A stretch of 32,087 nucleotides of DNA from Flectobacillus sp. Its GTDB lineage: Bacteria > Bacteroidota > Bacteroidia > Cytophagales > Spirosomataceae. The stretch is taken from NCBI GenBank assembly GCA_023255485.1, contig JALRIJ010000004.1:1-32087 (forward strand), read 5' to 3'. Positions 9,603 to 20,700 of this stretch are shown one piece after another (positions within the stretch are counted from its first letter, which is position 1; each line of letters begins with the position of its first letter). The notes under the pieces were generated by a model. The model was not told the origin of the DNA and searched no databases. It worked only from the letters and a program-made list of their open reading frames with translations. The position numbers and the translations under genes are program-made.

Positions 9603-10040
9603 ATGAATCAGCAAGATTTAATCAGCCGAGTATTAAGCTCTTATTTTTTCAAAAAAGCTACTAAAAAAGCAGGCAAGTATGCAGTTGGTAGCGTAGCCCT
9701 ACTTGAACTACTACGAGAGGTACTCGTAAAAGCACAGTCCGTTGGTCAGAAAGACGGGAAAAGTACAGGAACCGTAATTCTGGAGCGAATCAATACCTTA
9801 GGGCGATTAATTAAGGCGTACGTGACAGGTACTTATCGGGTTATTCCTTGGGCTACCATTCTTAAAATAGTAGCGGTATTTATCTACTTTGTATCACCGA
9901 TTGATGTAATTCCCGACTTTTTACCCATTATTGGGTTGACTGATGATATTGCTCTGTTAAGCTGGCTTTTTAGTTCTTTACAAAGCGATATTGAAGCCTT
10001 TGAAGCATGGGAGAAAGAAGGAGTTGTGAAGCTTGGGTAA
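9603..10040 (+). CDS. DUF1232 (YkvA-like) membrane protein
   Basis: The product is 145 residues from ATG 9603 (MNQQDLISRV). An upstream GTG at 9513 would read through the leader hairpin and gives an atypical N-terminus. The C-terminal half carries the DUF1232 signature: a hydrophobic stretch followed by SPIDVIPDFLPIIGLTDDIALL (about residues 94-118), predicted to be a membrane hairpin. The N-terminal half is basic and helical. YkvA-type proteins are widespread but functionally uncharacterised. The gene lies between two terminated units, so it is probably monocistronic. Confidence 0.88.
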   Translation: MNQQDLISRVLSSYFFKKATKKAGKYAVGSVALLELLREVLVKAQSVGQKDGKSTGTVILERINTLGRLIKAYVTGTYRVIPWATILKIVAVFIYFVSPIDVIPDFLPIIGLTDDIALLSWLFSSLQSDIEAFEAWEKEGVVKLG

Positions 10041-10057
10041 AGAAAACATACAGACCC

Positions 10058-10090
10058 TTGTTACGTTTTAAAAATCAACCGTTATCTTTA
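10058..10090 (+). promoter_or_regulatory. Candidate Bacteroidota promoter for tatA
   Basis: TTG at 10058-10060 is followed after 22 bp by TATCTTTA at 10083-10090, one mismatch from TAnnTTTG. The spacing fits the 17-23 bp known for Flavobacterium-type promoters, and the -7 box ends 24 bp before the tatA start. No transcription start is mapped. Confidence 0.45.
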
Positions 10091-10114
10091 CGAAAATTTT
10101 AACTAATTACTGAA

Positions 10115-10321
10115 ATGGAATTAACAGCAATATTATTATTCTTGAACGGCTTAGGTGGCGGAGAATTGTTACTTATCGGTTTGGTTATCCTTCTTCTTTT
10201 TGGTGGTAAAAAATTGCCAGAATTGATGAAAGGACTAGGAAAAGGAATGAAAGAGTTTAAAGACGCTCAGAAAGATATTCAAGAACAAATCAGCAAAGGT
10301 TTGGACGACGATAAGAAATAA
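10115..10321 (+). CDS. tatA: Twin-arginine translocase subunit TatA
   Basis: This 68-residue protein has the TatA/E layout: a short N-terminus, one membrane helix (about residues 14-30, [16 protein letters not shown]), the [20 protein letters not shown] hinge and amphipathic helix, and a charged tail ending DDDKK. It should oligomerise in the inner membrane to form the translocation path for folded Tat substrates together with TatC, which is not in this window. A candidate promoter precedes it and a strong terminator follows, so it appears to be transcribed alone. Confidence 0.93.
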   Translation: MELTAILLFLNGLGGGELLLIGLVILLLFGGKKLPELMKGLGKGMKEFKDAQKDIQEQISKGLDDDKK

Positions 10322-10356
10322 TTCACTTTCTTAGACATTTACGAATACCTCAAATT

Positions 10357-10402
10357 GCATAGTTAACGCCCTTTTAGTCGTTGACTATGCTCTTATTTTT
10401 TA
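10357..10402 (+). terminator. Rho-independent terminator of tatA
   Basis: The 12-bp stem GCATAGTTAACG (10357-10368) pairs with CGTTGACTATGC (10379-10390) with one G-T wobble and a 10-nt loop. A T-rich run (TCTTATTTTTT) follows. Confidence 0.88.
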
Positions 10403-10436
10403 TAGTCACGGCTGTAGTACAGGAATTGAAAAACGC

Positions 10437-11852
10437 ATGAAAAATTATACAACGCTAAGCGAAATACAACAAGATTTATATGCAGGAAAACTTACTTGTA
10501 TTGAATTAGTAACTTATTATCTAACAAATATTGCAGAGAAAAACCCTACGCTCAATGCTTTTTTGAACGTTTTTGGCGAGGAGGCGTTAACAAAAGCTGT
10601 TTTAGTAGATCAAAAAATTAAAGACGGAACAGCAGGTAAATTGGCTGGTCTTGTGTTAGGAATTAAAGATTTGCTTTGTTACCAAGGGCATGTTTCTCAG
10701 GCAGGTAGTAGAATTTTGCAAAACTTTGAGTCGCAGTTTAGTGGAACAGCTGTACAGCGTTGTATCGATGAAGATGCCATTATTATTGGTACGCAAAACT
10801 GTGATGAGTTTGGAATGGGGTCAACCAACGAAAACTCAGCCTACGGTATCTGCTTAAATGCTATCGGAGAAAACCGAGTGGCAGGAGGTTCTTCAGGAGG
10901 TTCGGCTGTAGCGGTTCAGGCTGATATGTGTTTTGCTTCTCTAGGTACTGATACAGGCGGTTCTGTGCGTATGCCGGCAGGCTTCTGTGGATTGGTGGGG
11001 CTGAAACCAACTTATTCTCGTGTGTCTCGTTGGGGACTAATTTCTTATGCTTCTTCGTTTGATTGTATTGGCCCAATTACCAAATCAGTGGCAGATGCAG
11101 CACTTCTTTTGGAAGTGATTGCAGGAAAGGACGAACAAGATAGCACTGTTTCTACACTACCCACAGATGCGTATGCAACGCTAAAGCCAGCGAAGTCACA
11201 CTATAAAGTTGGTTACTTACGTGAGGCTATCGAAAGTGATGGATTGCAACCAGAAGTAAAGGCTGCAACCTTAGCAAAACTAGAGGCTCTAAAAGCTCAG
11301 GGGCATATGGTTGAGGCTGTCGATTTTCCATTGATTAAATACTTTTTACCAACGTACTATATTTTAACAACCGCAGAGGCAAGTTCTAATTTATCTCGTT
11401 TTGATGGCGTAAAATATGGACATAGAAGCCCAGAATCAGTTGACTTAATGTCGATGTATAAGAAGTCAAGAGCGGAAGGTTTTGGAAAAGAAACTCGTAA
11501 GCGTATCATGTTAGGAACTTTTGTACTGAGTGCAAGTTACTACGATGCTTATTACACCAAAGCTCAGCGAGTTAGACGACTAATCAAAGAATATACCGAT
11601 ACGCTATTGGAACAGTACGATTTCTTGGTTTGTCCAACAACTCCAACTACAGCTTATAAGGTAGGTGAAAAAACAACCGATCCACTTCAAATGTACTTAG
11701 GTGATTTGTTTACAGTACAAGCAAATGTAGTGGGTTTACCTGCTATTTCGGTTCCTAATGGAGAAGATAACGATGGAATGCCTGTTGCTTTTCAAGTAAT
11801 GGCAGGGGCTTTTAAAGAAGCTGAATTGCTTGCTTTTGCTAATACGCTTTAG
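10437..11852 (+). CDS. gatA: Asp/Glu-tRNA amidotransferase subunit A
   Basis: The 471-residue product belongs to the amidase-signature family and matches GatA throughout. The Ser-cisSer-Lys triad is visible: Lys77 (LGIKDLL), Ser152 in AGGSSGGSA and Ser176 in TDTGGSVR. Each lies two positions earlier than S. aureus GatA K79/S154/S178. SRVSRWGLISYASSFDCIGP is also GatA-like. In the GatCAB complex it releases ammonia from glutamine, which is used to convert Glu-tRNA(Gln) or Asp-tRNA(Asn) to the cognate aminoacyl-tRNA. gatB and gatC are not adjacent, as is common in Bacteroidota. The start ATG follows the tatA terminator by 35 bp. No clear terminator follows. Confidence 0.95.
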   Translation: MKNYTTLSEIQQDLYAGKLTCIELVTYYLTNIAEKNPTLNAFLNVFGEEALTKAVLVDQKIKDGTAGKLAGLVLGIKDLLCYQGHVSQAGSRILQNFESQFSGTAVQRCIDEDAIIIGTQNCDEFGMGSTNENSAYGICLNAIGENRVAGGSSGGSAVAVQADMCFASLGTDTGGSVRMPAGFCGLVGLKPTYSRVSRWGLISYASSFDCIGPITKSVADAALLLEVIAGKDEQDSTVSTLPTDAYATLKPAKSHYKVGYLREAIESDGLQPEVKAATLAKLEALKAQGHMVEAVDFPLIKYFLPTYYILTTAEASSNLSRFDGVKYGHRSPESVDLMSMYKKSRAEGFGKETRKRIMLGTFVLSASYYDAYYTKAQRVRRLIKEYTDTLLEQYDFLVCPTTPTTAYKVGEKTTDPLQMYLGDLFTVQANVVGLPAISVPNGEDNDGMPVAFQVMAGAFKEAELLAFANTL

Positions 11853-11947
11853 GGTTGAAAGGTTTTAAGATAAATAATAAGGCAATAATTATGTTTTTTT
11901 GCGTTTAAATGCCATAAAGTCCAGATACGCTTCTCTTGATTATTTTC

Positions 11948-11955
11948 TATCTTTG
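11948..11955 (+). promoter_or_regulatory. Candidate -7 promoter element (TATCTTTG)
   Basis: This is a perfect match to TAnnTTTG, but no TTG stands at the expected 17-23 bp upstream. If used, it would give a leader of roughly 205 nt before the lytic transglycosylase. Chance matches are frequent in AT-rich DNA. Confidence 0.3.
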
Positions 11956-12027
11956 TGGTTAAGTAATAGGATATAAGTAGCTGTTCCTTAGTACAAAGGC
12001 AATAGATTGATTATTGATGACAACCAT

Positions 12028-12081
12028 ATCCTCTACGGATTACGATACTAAAGTCTAAATTGAAAATCCTTTACGGAGTAA
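12028..12081 (+). repeat. Pair of near-identical 16-bp elements
   Basis: ATCCTCTACGGATTAC (12028-12043) and ATCCTTTACGGAGTAA (12066-12081) match at 13 of 16 positions and start 38 bp apart. Each contains the partial palindrome TCC-N5-GGA. They lie 85-138 bp before the lytic transglycosylase start and could be tandem binding sites. Confidence 0.5.
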
Positions 12082-12165
12082 CTTGATGATGGGGCTTATT
12101 CTTGCTTGTAAGCAGTAGTGCTTCTAGGTTGGTTGGTCTTCACATTTTTAAAGTCTGATAAGTAG

Positions 12166-13707
12166 ATGAAATTAACTATTTTACGCAAGTGCATCCTAGC
12201 GTCCTTACTACTTGCCAACTATTGTGGGTTTAGCCAAATAGAAGGAGCAAGCAATGGAACAACTGCCACTGATTCGGCGAGCGTGTCTGCTCCCAATCAG
12301 CCTATTGTAGTTGAACAAACATGGTTGATTGACCCTAAGTTGGTTCAACCTCGTTTGCAGGCTTTACAGAAGGAAATTCCTTTGACCTACAACACCTTCA
12401 CGCATCAGTTTGTGGAGTACTTTGCCTATCGAAAACCTTCGTTTACGAAAACAATGTTGGAGAAAAAGGATATGTTTTTCCCTTTGTATGAAAAGTACTT
12501 GAAAAAATATGGTTTACCTGACGAATTAAAGTATTTGTCGTTGATTGAATCAGGTCTAAACCCTAGAGTTATCTCTCGTGCAGGAGCAGGAGGTCTGTGG
12601 CAATTCATGCCCAAAACGGCTCGTATAGATTTTGGTTTACGTATTGATGAATATGTAGATGAACGCTTTGACCCTGAAAGAGCAACCGAAGCAGCTTGTC
12701 GTTATATGCGTCAATTATACAATATCTTTGGAGATTGGCACCTGGTATTGGCTGCCTATAATACTGGTCCAGGTAACGTGAGAAGAGCAATTCGTAAATG
12801 TAATGGCGGACAAACATTCTGGGATATTTATAATTGCTTACCCAAAGAAACTCGTAGTTATGTACCTCAATACATTGGGATGTTGTACATGATTAATCAT
12901 GCAGAGTCACATGATATTTTTGCGGAAAATATCGAACAAGCTATTCCTCATGACACGATTCACGTGAACTCTTTCTTGGACTTGGATAAGTTTGCTAGTC
13001 TTAGTAACATCAGTTTAGAAGATATTCAACGGTTGAATCCTCATATTTTAACGCATATTCTTCCTGGTCATACTCGTAATTTTTCATTGAAATTACCAAG
13101 AACAGATATGGCATTTTTTAAAGCGAATCGTGGTTCTATCATGGACTCTGCTACAAAAATGCCTTCGACACTTATCGGAAATCAGGCAACAGAAACTTTG
13201 CTAGCATCAAATCCTTCTACTTCAACACCAGAAGATACTAACAAAGAAATTGTGGTAACTAATGCTGTTATGACCACCAAGCCCAATGCAGAAGAAGAGC
13301 AGTTGGATGATGATATGGAGGATGTGGTAATTCGAAAAAAACCGAAGAAAAAATACTATATAGTTCGTCGTTCGGATAATTTAAGTGATATTGCTGATAA
13401 ATTTAAAGTGGATGTTTTTGATATTAAAGTATGGAATCACCTACGTAAATCGACGATTGTACCAGGGCAAAAGTTACTTATCTTGAAAGAATCTGCTGTA
13501 TCGAGTACTGTAAAGTATGCTGATGCAAGAAGAAAAGATAAAGAGGCTGTGCGTAAAGGAAAAATCCGTTTCCATCGAGTGGAATCTGGCGATACGCTTT
13601 GGAATATTTCACAACGTTACGGTGGTTTATCGGTAGATAAGTTGAAAAAATTAAATGGTATCAGAGGAAATGTTGTAAGACCAGGTACTAAATTAAGAGT
13701 TTCGTAA
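12166..13707 (+). CDS. LysM-containing lytic transglycosylase (MltD-like)
   Basis: The 513-residue product has an N-terminal signal peptide ending near GFSQ (residue 24). A goose-type/SLT lysozyme-like domain spans about 105-250, with the catalytic Glu128 in LSLIESGLNP, then GAGGLWQFMPKTAR and LAAYNTGPGNV. An acidic, Ser/Thr-rich linker leads to two LysM domains at about 396-440 and 467-513. It should cleave peptidoglycan between MurNAc and GlcNAc, forming 1,6-anhydroMurNAc, in the periplasm; the LysM domains hold it to the wall. No clear lipobox (ANYC precedes the cleavage region), so it is probably soluble rather than a lipoprotein. A strong terminator follows. Confidence 0.92.
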   Translation: MKLTILRKCILASLLLANYCGFSQIEGASNGTTATDSASVSAPNQPIVVEQTWLIDPKLVQPRLQALQKEIPLTYNTFTHQFVEYFAYRKPSFTKTMLEKKDMFFPLYEKYLKKYGLPDELKYLSLIESGLNPRVISRAGAGGLWQFMPKTARIDFGLRIDEYVDERFDPERATEAACRYMRQLYNIFGDWHLVLAAYNTGPGNVRRAIRKCNGGQTFWDIYNCLPKETRSYVPQYIGMLYMINHAESHDIFAENIEQAIPHDTIHVNSFLDLDKFASLSNISLEDIQRLNPHILTHILPGHTRNFSLKLPRTDMAFFKANRGSIMDSATKMPSTLIGNQATETLLASNPSTSTPEDTNKEIVVTNAVMTTKPNAEEEQLDDDMEDVVIRKKPKKKYYIVRRSDNLSDIADKFKVDVFDIKVWNHLRKSTIVPGQKLLILKESAVSSTVKYADARRKDKEAVRKGKIRFHRVESGDTLWNISQRYGGLSVDKLKKLNGIRGNVVRPGTKLRVS

Positions 13708-13729
13708 ATTAATCACGTATTGAAATAAG

Positions 13730-13765
13730 AGTCCGCATGATGCCGAGTTATGCGGACTTTTTTTT
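13730..13765 (+). terminator. Rho-independent terminator of the lytic transglycosylase
   Basis: AGTCCGCAT (13730-13738) pairs perfectly with ATGCGGACT (13750-13758) around an 11-nt loop and is followed by eight T residues. It overlaps the extended ruvA reading frame, which helps place the real ruvA start at 13785. Confidence 0.92.
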
Positions 13766-13784
13766 ACCTAATAATTCAAGAAAT

Positions 13785-14393
13785 ATGATTGCTTACATTG
13801 AGGGCAAGTTAGCTCATAAAGACCCCGCTTACGTAGTGATTGATGTGCATGGCGTAGGGTATGAAATTAAAATTTCGCTACAAACTTATTCTGCTTTACA
13901 AGACGGAAGCGAGAAATGTAAACTATTTACCTATTTAAGTATCCGTGAAGATGCTCATGTGCTGTTCGGATTCAAAGATTTAGATGAAAAATCCTTATTT
14001 TTGGATTTATTAAGTGTATCGGGTATTGGGGCGAATACTGCCTTGGTGATGCTGTCGTCCATGTCATCAGGTGAAATTCGTACTGCTTTGGTAAACGAAG
14101 ACGTAAAAACCATTCAAAGTATCAAAGGAATTGGAGCAAAAACAGCTCAGCGTGCAATTATTGAGTTGAAAGATAAGCTGAAAAAAGAACACCTATTGGG
14201 TTCAAGTGCGGGCGGAACAACTACCACTTCATTTGCAGCATCGGGAAGTTCAAAAGTAAAAGCAGAAGCCTTGGCCGCTCTTGTTACTTTGGGTATTCCG
14301 AAAAATGTGGCAGAGAAAAGTATCGAAGCGATTTTGAAAAAAGAAGGCGATAATCTGACCGTAGAACAACTGATTAAATTAGCACTACGGTAA
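13785..14393 (+). CDS. ruvA: Holliday junction DNA helicase subunit RuvA
   Basis: The product is 202 residues from ATG 13785 (MIAYIEGKLAHKDP), the conserved RuvA N-terminus. An in-frame ATG at 13737 lies inside the preceding terminator hairpin and is rejected. Domain I (OB fold) covers about 1-62, domain II (two helix-hairpin-helix motifs, VSGIGANTALVML and IKGIGAKTAQRAI) about 65-140, and domain III about 155-202. A Ser/Thr/Gly-rich linker separates domains II and III. RuvA binds four-way junctions and directs the RuvB motor for branch migration. The order ruvA-sprA-gcvH also occurs in Flavobacterium as I recall it, so this linkage looks conserved. Confidence 0.95.
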   Translation: MIAYIEGKLAHKDPAYVVIDVHGVGYEIKISLQTYSALQDGSEKCKLFTYLSIREDAHVLFGFKDLDEKSLFLDLLSVSGIGANTALVMLSSMSSGEIRTALVNEDVKTIQSIKGIGAKTAQRAIIELKDKLKKEHLLGSSAGGTTTTSFAASGSSKVKAEALAALVTLGIPKNVAEKSIEAILKKEGDNLTVEQLIKLALR

Positions 14394-14738
14394 GAATAAA
14401 ATCATTTGGTACATAATTTGAAGTGAACTAAGAAATTATCAGTTTGTAAGAAATATAAACAGGGTTTTTATCGTTTGGTTATACGGGAATCATCACGTAA
14501 ATACCTACATTAAATTAACATGCCACCTCTGTTAAGTAAGCATTTGAGCGTTATCATCTCGCTCTGAAATTATCATAGTAACATATTGTATTTTCAGTAT
14601 TAAGTATTCATGCAAAAATATCTTAAATTCACTTTTCTTGTAAAGGCTTAGTAGCTAGGGTATTAAATCCAAAATTTAAAATTCATAATTTTGCATTATT
14701 ACTTAGTCAAGTGGTTTACTTACTTTATCAATTATACT
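14394..14738. other. Intergenic region upstream of sprA
   Basis: This 345-bp gap has no clear terminator for ruvA. A short hairpin (GAGCG 14546-14550 with CGCTC 14560-14564) and a promoter-like -7 box close to sprA are the only structures I see. It holds no coding frame or recognisable RNA. Confidence 0.4.
14686..14693 (+). promoter_or_regulatory. Candidate -7 promoter element of sprA (TAATTTTG)
   Basis: This is a perfect TAnnTTTG match 45 bp before the GTG at 14739. No TTG is present at the usual distance upstream. If it is the promoter, the TTG at 14691 is part of the -7 box and cannot start translation, leaving GTG 14739 as the start. Confidence 0.4.
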
Positions 14739-17700
14739 GTGCAACGAAATAAGTTTTACATACTTTCTGGGAGTTTAGTTTTATCAGTTTTTGCCTCGCT
14801 TGCTTGGGTGCTACCTGCTCGTATGAATACGATGAGCAATTGGAATGACTTTGTGAGTAGCGAAGAGATGATAGCCGAAGGAGATACCATTAAAAAGTCG
14901 GGGCGTCGTCCTCGTTTCAAATTAAAAGATAGAACAACGACTCGTTTTTCTGCTAAAAATGCTAATTCGCCTTTCGTTTTAAAAGACCCTAAAGGAATTT
15001 CTACTGAATTCAAATTGGATTCAGCAGGAAAAATTGCCGTATATGAACAATTTAAGGATAATCCACAGCTAGGAGATTATCGTCCTGCCGAACAGCTCTC
15101 TTTCAAAGATTACCAAAAAGTACAACAACAACGTTTTTTACGAGATTATTGGCGAAAATATGCCGCTTCTTTGGATGGTAAAGACGATACCAAGGGGAGG
15201 GGTTTGTTACCCAAAATTGAACTTCCTCCTTCGATTGACCGTATTTTTGGCGGTTCACAAGTAGAATTTAAACCCAATGGAAATATCCTGTTGGATGTAG
15301 GTTATTTGTACCAGTTTTATGATAACCCTTTAACTCCTGTCAATTTGAGAGGAACAGGAAATCTTAGTTTCCAAGAGCAAGCACAAATTAACTTTCAAGG
15401 AAAGATTGGCGATAAGCTGAATCTTAATACCAATTTTGATACCAAAGCTAGTTTCAATTTTCAAAATCAGCTAAAACTAGCGTGGCGTTCCAATGAAGAG
15501 GATATTCTACAAAATGTAGAAGCAGGGAATACTTCGTGGACGTTAAATAGCCAATTGATTCCTGGGGTACAAAACCTATTTGGTCTTAAAACGCTGATGC
15601 GTTTCGGGAAAATGGATGTAACCTTTGTCGCTGCACAACAACGCTCAAAACAAGATTGTATCACCTTACGAGGAGGTTCTCAAGGAAAATCCTTTGAAAT
15701 TAGAGCCGATAACTACGACGAAAATAGAAACTTCTTCTTGTCTTCTTTCTTTAGAGAAAATTATGAACGTTCGCTAAAAAGCCTACCTGCTATTACCTCT
15801 GGCGTAACGATTACTCGTTTGGAAGTCTATGTAACTAATAGAACTAACAACACGGAAACCTTACGAAATATCGTAGGTTTGTCTGATTTGGGGGAAGCGA
15901 AACCATATAACTCGCAGGTAACGCTTGTTGCGGGCAAAACAGCAAGTGCTTCGGTTGATAATAAGAACAATACTTTATATACCAAATACGTAGCAGATTC
16001 TAGCTCTGCTATTGGCAAGGCCTTACGTCAGGCAGATAAAACCACTGCTACTTTAGAACAAGAAGGCTTTAACAAAGGAACTGATTTCGATATGCTTCGA
16101 GGAGCGAAACGCTTGAGTGAGCGAGAATTTCGTTTTCATCCAGAACTAGGCTATATTTCCTTGGTAACACCCCTCAGAAATGATGAAGTCTTGGCGGTTT
16201 CGTATGAATATACCTTGAATGGACAACCTCATCAAGTAGGAGAGCTAACAGAAAACTACCAGAGTAGAAGAGACGATGAGGTCTTGGTAATGAAATTATT
16301 AAAGTCATCTACCATTCGGAATAACTTGCAACATCCGATGTGGAACTTGATGATGAAAAACGTTTACTCGCTTAATACACAGCAAATTAATAAGTTAGGG
16401 TTTCAGTTACGAGTAATTTATAAAGATGACCAAACAGGTATTGATAACCCTAACTTACAAGATGGGCCACTCAAAGATATTCCTTTGGTGAAAGTCTTTG
16501 GTCTGGATAAACTGAATACCAATGGCGATCAGGTAACGGAAAATGGCGTAGAAGGAGATGGTAATTTCGACTATGTAGAAGGTGTAACGATTGATAGTAA
16601 AAATGGACGGGTTATTTTTCCTGTCTTAGAACCTTTTGGAAGTTACCTGAAAAGTAAAGTTTCTAGTGATGTAGAAGCAACGAATAAGTATGTTTTTGAC
16701 CAGTTATACCGTTTGACCCTTACGGATGCTCAGCAGTTACAAGGGAAAAATAAGTTTTTCCTGAAAGGTAGTTACCAGTCAGCAGGAGGAGGAGAAGTTA
16801 CTTTACCTTTTGGAGTGGATGGTAAATCCGTACAAGTGACAGCGGGTGGTGTGCCATTGACCGCAGGAATCGATTATATTGTAGAGGCTGAATTAGGGAA
16901 AGTACGTATTTTGAATGCTGGGGTGTCTAATTCAAGCAGAGAAATAAAAGTATGTTACGAAAAACCTGATTTGTTTAATAACCAAACCAGAACATTAGTC
17001 GGAACGCATATCGATTATATTTTAGGAAAAGACTTCCGAGTGGGAGGAACTTTTCAACATTTGAGTGAAAGCCCTCCAGGTTACTTGAGAAGGGTACAAA
17101 TTGGTAGCGAACCTGTTAGTAATACAGTTTTTGGCGTAGACGCTTCGATTCAACGCAAATCAAAGTTGTTGACAAGAATGTTGGATGCCTTACCGCTTCT
17201 TTCGACAAAAGAAACATCGGCTGTTGACTTTCAAGGAGAATATGCAACCATTATCCCTGCGGTGAATAGTACGGTTCAAGACAATTCCTTTATTGATGAT
17301 TTTGAAGCCGCTCGTAATATCTTTAGTTTAAATAATCAGAGCACTGCTTGGAAAATAGGAGCTGTTCCAAATCAATTTAGAGGAACAGTAACAGATGCTC
17401 CTGAGGTGAATTTTAAGCGAGCCAAAATTTCAGCTTATACCGCTGATTTTAGTTTATACGGTAGTAGTAGCTTCTCCGTGAATGTACCCGGTATCAATGC
17501 TGCCGAAACGAATAACTATGCGTATGAACGTTCGGTGGCTTCACAGTCTTTATTCCCTAACCGTTCGCAAGCTAATAATATTACAGGCTTACCCATTGGT
17601 ATTTTTGACGTTGCTTATTTCCCGTCAGAAAGAGGGATGTATAACTTCAATACTGACCTCGATAGTAAGGGGCATTTGCCAAATCCGAAAGGTAATTTTG

Positions 17701-20700
17701 GAGCGATTACTCGTGCTTTGACTTCGGATACGGATTTAGACAATGCCAATATCGAAACGTTAGAGTTTTGGGTAATGAACCCTTTTGTTGATGGGGATGG
17801 TGGTATTGTGCGTGCGACAGGCAACAGAGACCAAGATAGAGCCAATGCCGAAATTCGTAATCGTGTCGGTGGTAAATTTGTGATTAACCTAGGAGATATT
17901 TCGGAAGATGTAATTCCTGATGGACGTTACAACTTTGAAAACGGGATTCCTGTAGGAGAAAAAGTATTGGTGTCTGCTAATGGGAAAGTCCGTAACGTAG
18001 AAGAAACCTCTTGGGGACTTGCTCCAACTCGCCAGTTTGTGACCAATGCTTTTGATTTACAAAACGGACGTGAAGCTCAGGATGTGGGCTTTGATGGTTT
18101 ACCGAATAATCCAACGGCAACCGATACCTATTTCAACGAAAAAACAAAGTTTGGGGATTATTTGAAGCAAATACGCCAAAAAGTAACTGATGCAGATGCT
18201 TTATCTGCCATTGAAAATGACCCATCTGGTGATGACTTTGTTCACTATTTGAATAGCAAATACGATAATACGTCTAGTATTATTTTACGTTATAAAGATT
18301 ACATGGGGATGGAAAATAACTCGCCATCTACCTCTACTACAGGAACTTCGGGTTATACTGAGGCTAGTAATCAACAGCCTGACCGTGAGGACTTAAATAA
18401 CGATAATACCATCAACGACACTGATGCCTACTACGAGTACGAGTTGGATATGAAGAAAGAGAAGATGACAATCGGACAAAACTTCATTGTTGATAAGGTG
18501 ACTGAAAATGGCGTAGATTGGTTCTTGGTTCGTATTCCTGTGAAAAACTATTCTAAGCGAGTAGGAAACATCAACGGCTTTAAGTCGATGCGTTTTATTC
18601 GTATGTATATGACTGAATGGGAAGCTCCTGTGGTAATGCGTATGGCTTCTTTACAGTTAGCAGGCTATAATTATCGTAAATATACAGGAGACTTAAATCC
18701 AAGAGGTTTGGCCGAAGTACCAGAACCTTACGATGCAAACTTTAAGTTAACTACGGTAAGTATTGAAGAAAATGGCCCTGCCGCAACCAAAGCAGACAAC
18801 ATTGTACCTTACGTAGTGCCTCCTGGTTTTACTCGTGATAGAGATGTAACGACGATTAATAACATTGCATTAAATGAGCAATCAATGAGTTTGTCGGTAG
18901 AAGGGCTTCGTGATGGAGATGCTCGTGCTGTGTTTAAAAACACCATGTTTGACTTTATCAATTATAAAAACTTACGTATGTTCTTCCATACGCATAGTCA
19001 AACAAATGAGACAAGTACAATTGATGGTAAAGTAACAGGCTTTATTCGTATTGGTACTGACCAAGTTGATAACTATTATGAAATTGAAACCAAAGGTTTA
19101 AAAGCGACAGCACCAAGTGCGTCCTTAACTTCGAGAGCCAGTACGGAGTCGCCTGATGCAGCAACTGAAATTTGGCCTGTCGAAAATGAAATTAATATCC
19201 CTTTTGATAGACTAAGAGAAGTTAAGAGAGAGCGAGATAAGCAAAATAAAAGCCTAACTGTTCCTTTTAAAATGGAAGTAGAGGGCAACGACGGAAGAAC
19301 TTATACCATTAGAGTCGTCGGACGACCTGATTTAAGTGCCGTAATGTCTATTATGATTGGGGTACGAAATCCCAATGATTTGCCAAACGATGACCACCAA
19401 CCAAAAACCTTTACCATTTGGGTCGATGAATTGAGAGCCTCAGGTTTTGACCAAACATCGGGTAGTGCAGGGGTTGCTAAATTGGGTTTGAAATTAGCGG
19501 ATTTTGCAAATGTTACCATGAACGGCTCTTTCAAGACTTATGGTTTTGGAGGTGTTCAATCTAAAATTTCAGACCGTAGTCGTGAAAATAGCTTAGAGTA
19601 TGGAGTCGCTGCGAATATCAATTTGGATAAATTATTGCCTCAAAAATGGGGTTTCCAAATTCCGATGTACGTGAGTTATGACCGTAAAAATATTACGCCT
19701 CATTTTGACCCATTAGATCCAGATATTCCTTTAGAAGACAAAATTAATACGATTTCTGATCCTGATAAGCGTGAAGCGTACCGCAAATTAGTAGAAGATA
19801 ATACCGAACGAAAAGGAATTAACTTTAGTAATGTGCGTAAAGTAAGAGCATCAGGAGCAGAAGCTCGCCCTTGGGACTTTGAAAACTTTACCTTTACGTA
19901 TGCTTTCTCAGAAATGACACGTACGAGTATTCTCATCAATGAATACCGACAACTGTCGCATAAAGGAGGGATTACCTACGCATTTACGAGTAATCCAAAA
20001 CCTTTAGAGCCGTTTAAAGAGCTCATTAAATCGTCGCATCCAATGTTACGTTGGGTGAAAGATTTCAATATCAATCCATTGCCTAATAACGTTGCCATTA
20101 GAGCAGATATGGATAGAAGTTTTGTGAAAACGGTATTACGAAACTCTGACGGTACGTCGTCGGAGGGAATTCAAAATTTTACGAATGCTACGCCATTATT
20201 TGAAAAATATTGGTTGATGACTCGTAATTATAATTTGGGTTGGAACTTGACAAAAAGTGTCGTAATTAATTATGCGGCGAATGTCAATGCAATCATCGAT
20301 GAACCGTCTGGCGATATTGATACACAAGCTAAAAAAGACTCTGTGCGTAGAAGTTTATTACGTTTGGGACGTACCAAAAACTTTGAGCAAAACTTCTCTG
20401 GCGTATGGCGTTTACCTTTAAATAAATCGCCTTTAACCGACTGGATGACGGCCGATTATAGCCATAAATTTGGGTACGTTTATACAGCAAGTTCTTATAA
20501 TTTGCGAGATTCGACGGGAGCTTTATTCGGAAATATTATCAAAAACTACCGAGATAGAGGTATTACGGGGAAAATTGACTTTGTGGCTTTGTATAACCGT
20601 ATTCGTGCCTTACGTCTTGCCAATCAACCACGAGTAAGTCGTAAAAACATTGCAAGAAACCCTGGGGATGATGAAGAAATCATGAAGCCTCAGCCTAATT

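Larger units (their letters stand above)
11853..12165. other. Intergenic region upstream of the lytic transglycosylase
   Basis: This 313-bp gap holds no open frame of note. It contains a perfect -7 box (TATCTTTG at 11948-11955) and two copies of a short TCC-N5-GGA-type element at 12028 and 12066, listed separately. No tRNA or other RNA fold is recognisable. Confidence 0.5.

Noticed and set aside
13737-13784. Extended N-terminus of RuvA from ATG 13737
   Set aside because: It would translate the preceding gene's terminator hairpin; ATG 13785 gives the conserved RuvA start.
14546-14564. Small hairpin GAGCG/CGCTC upstream of sprA
   Set aside because: The five-base stem has no T-run and is not convincing as a terminator or operator.
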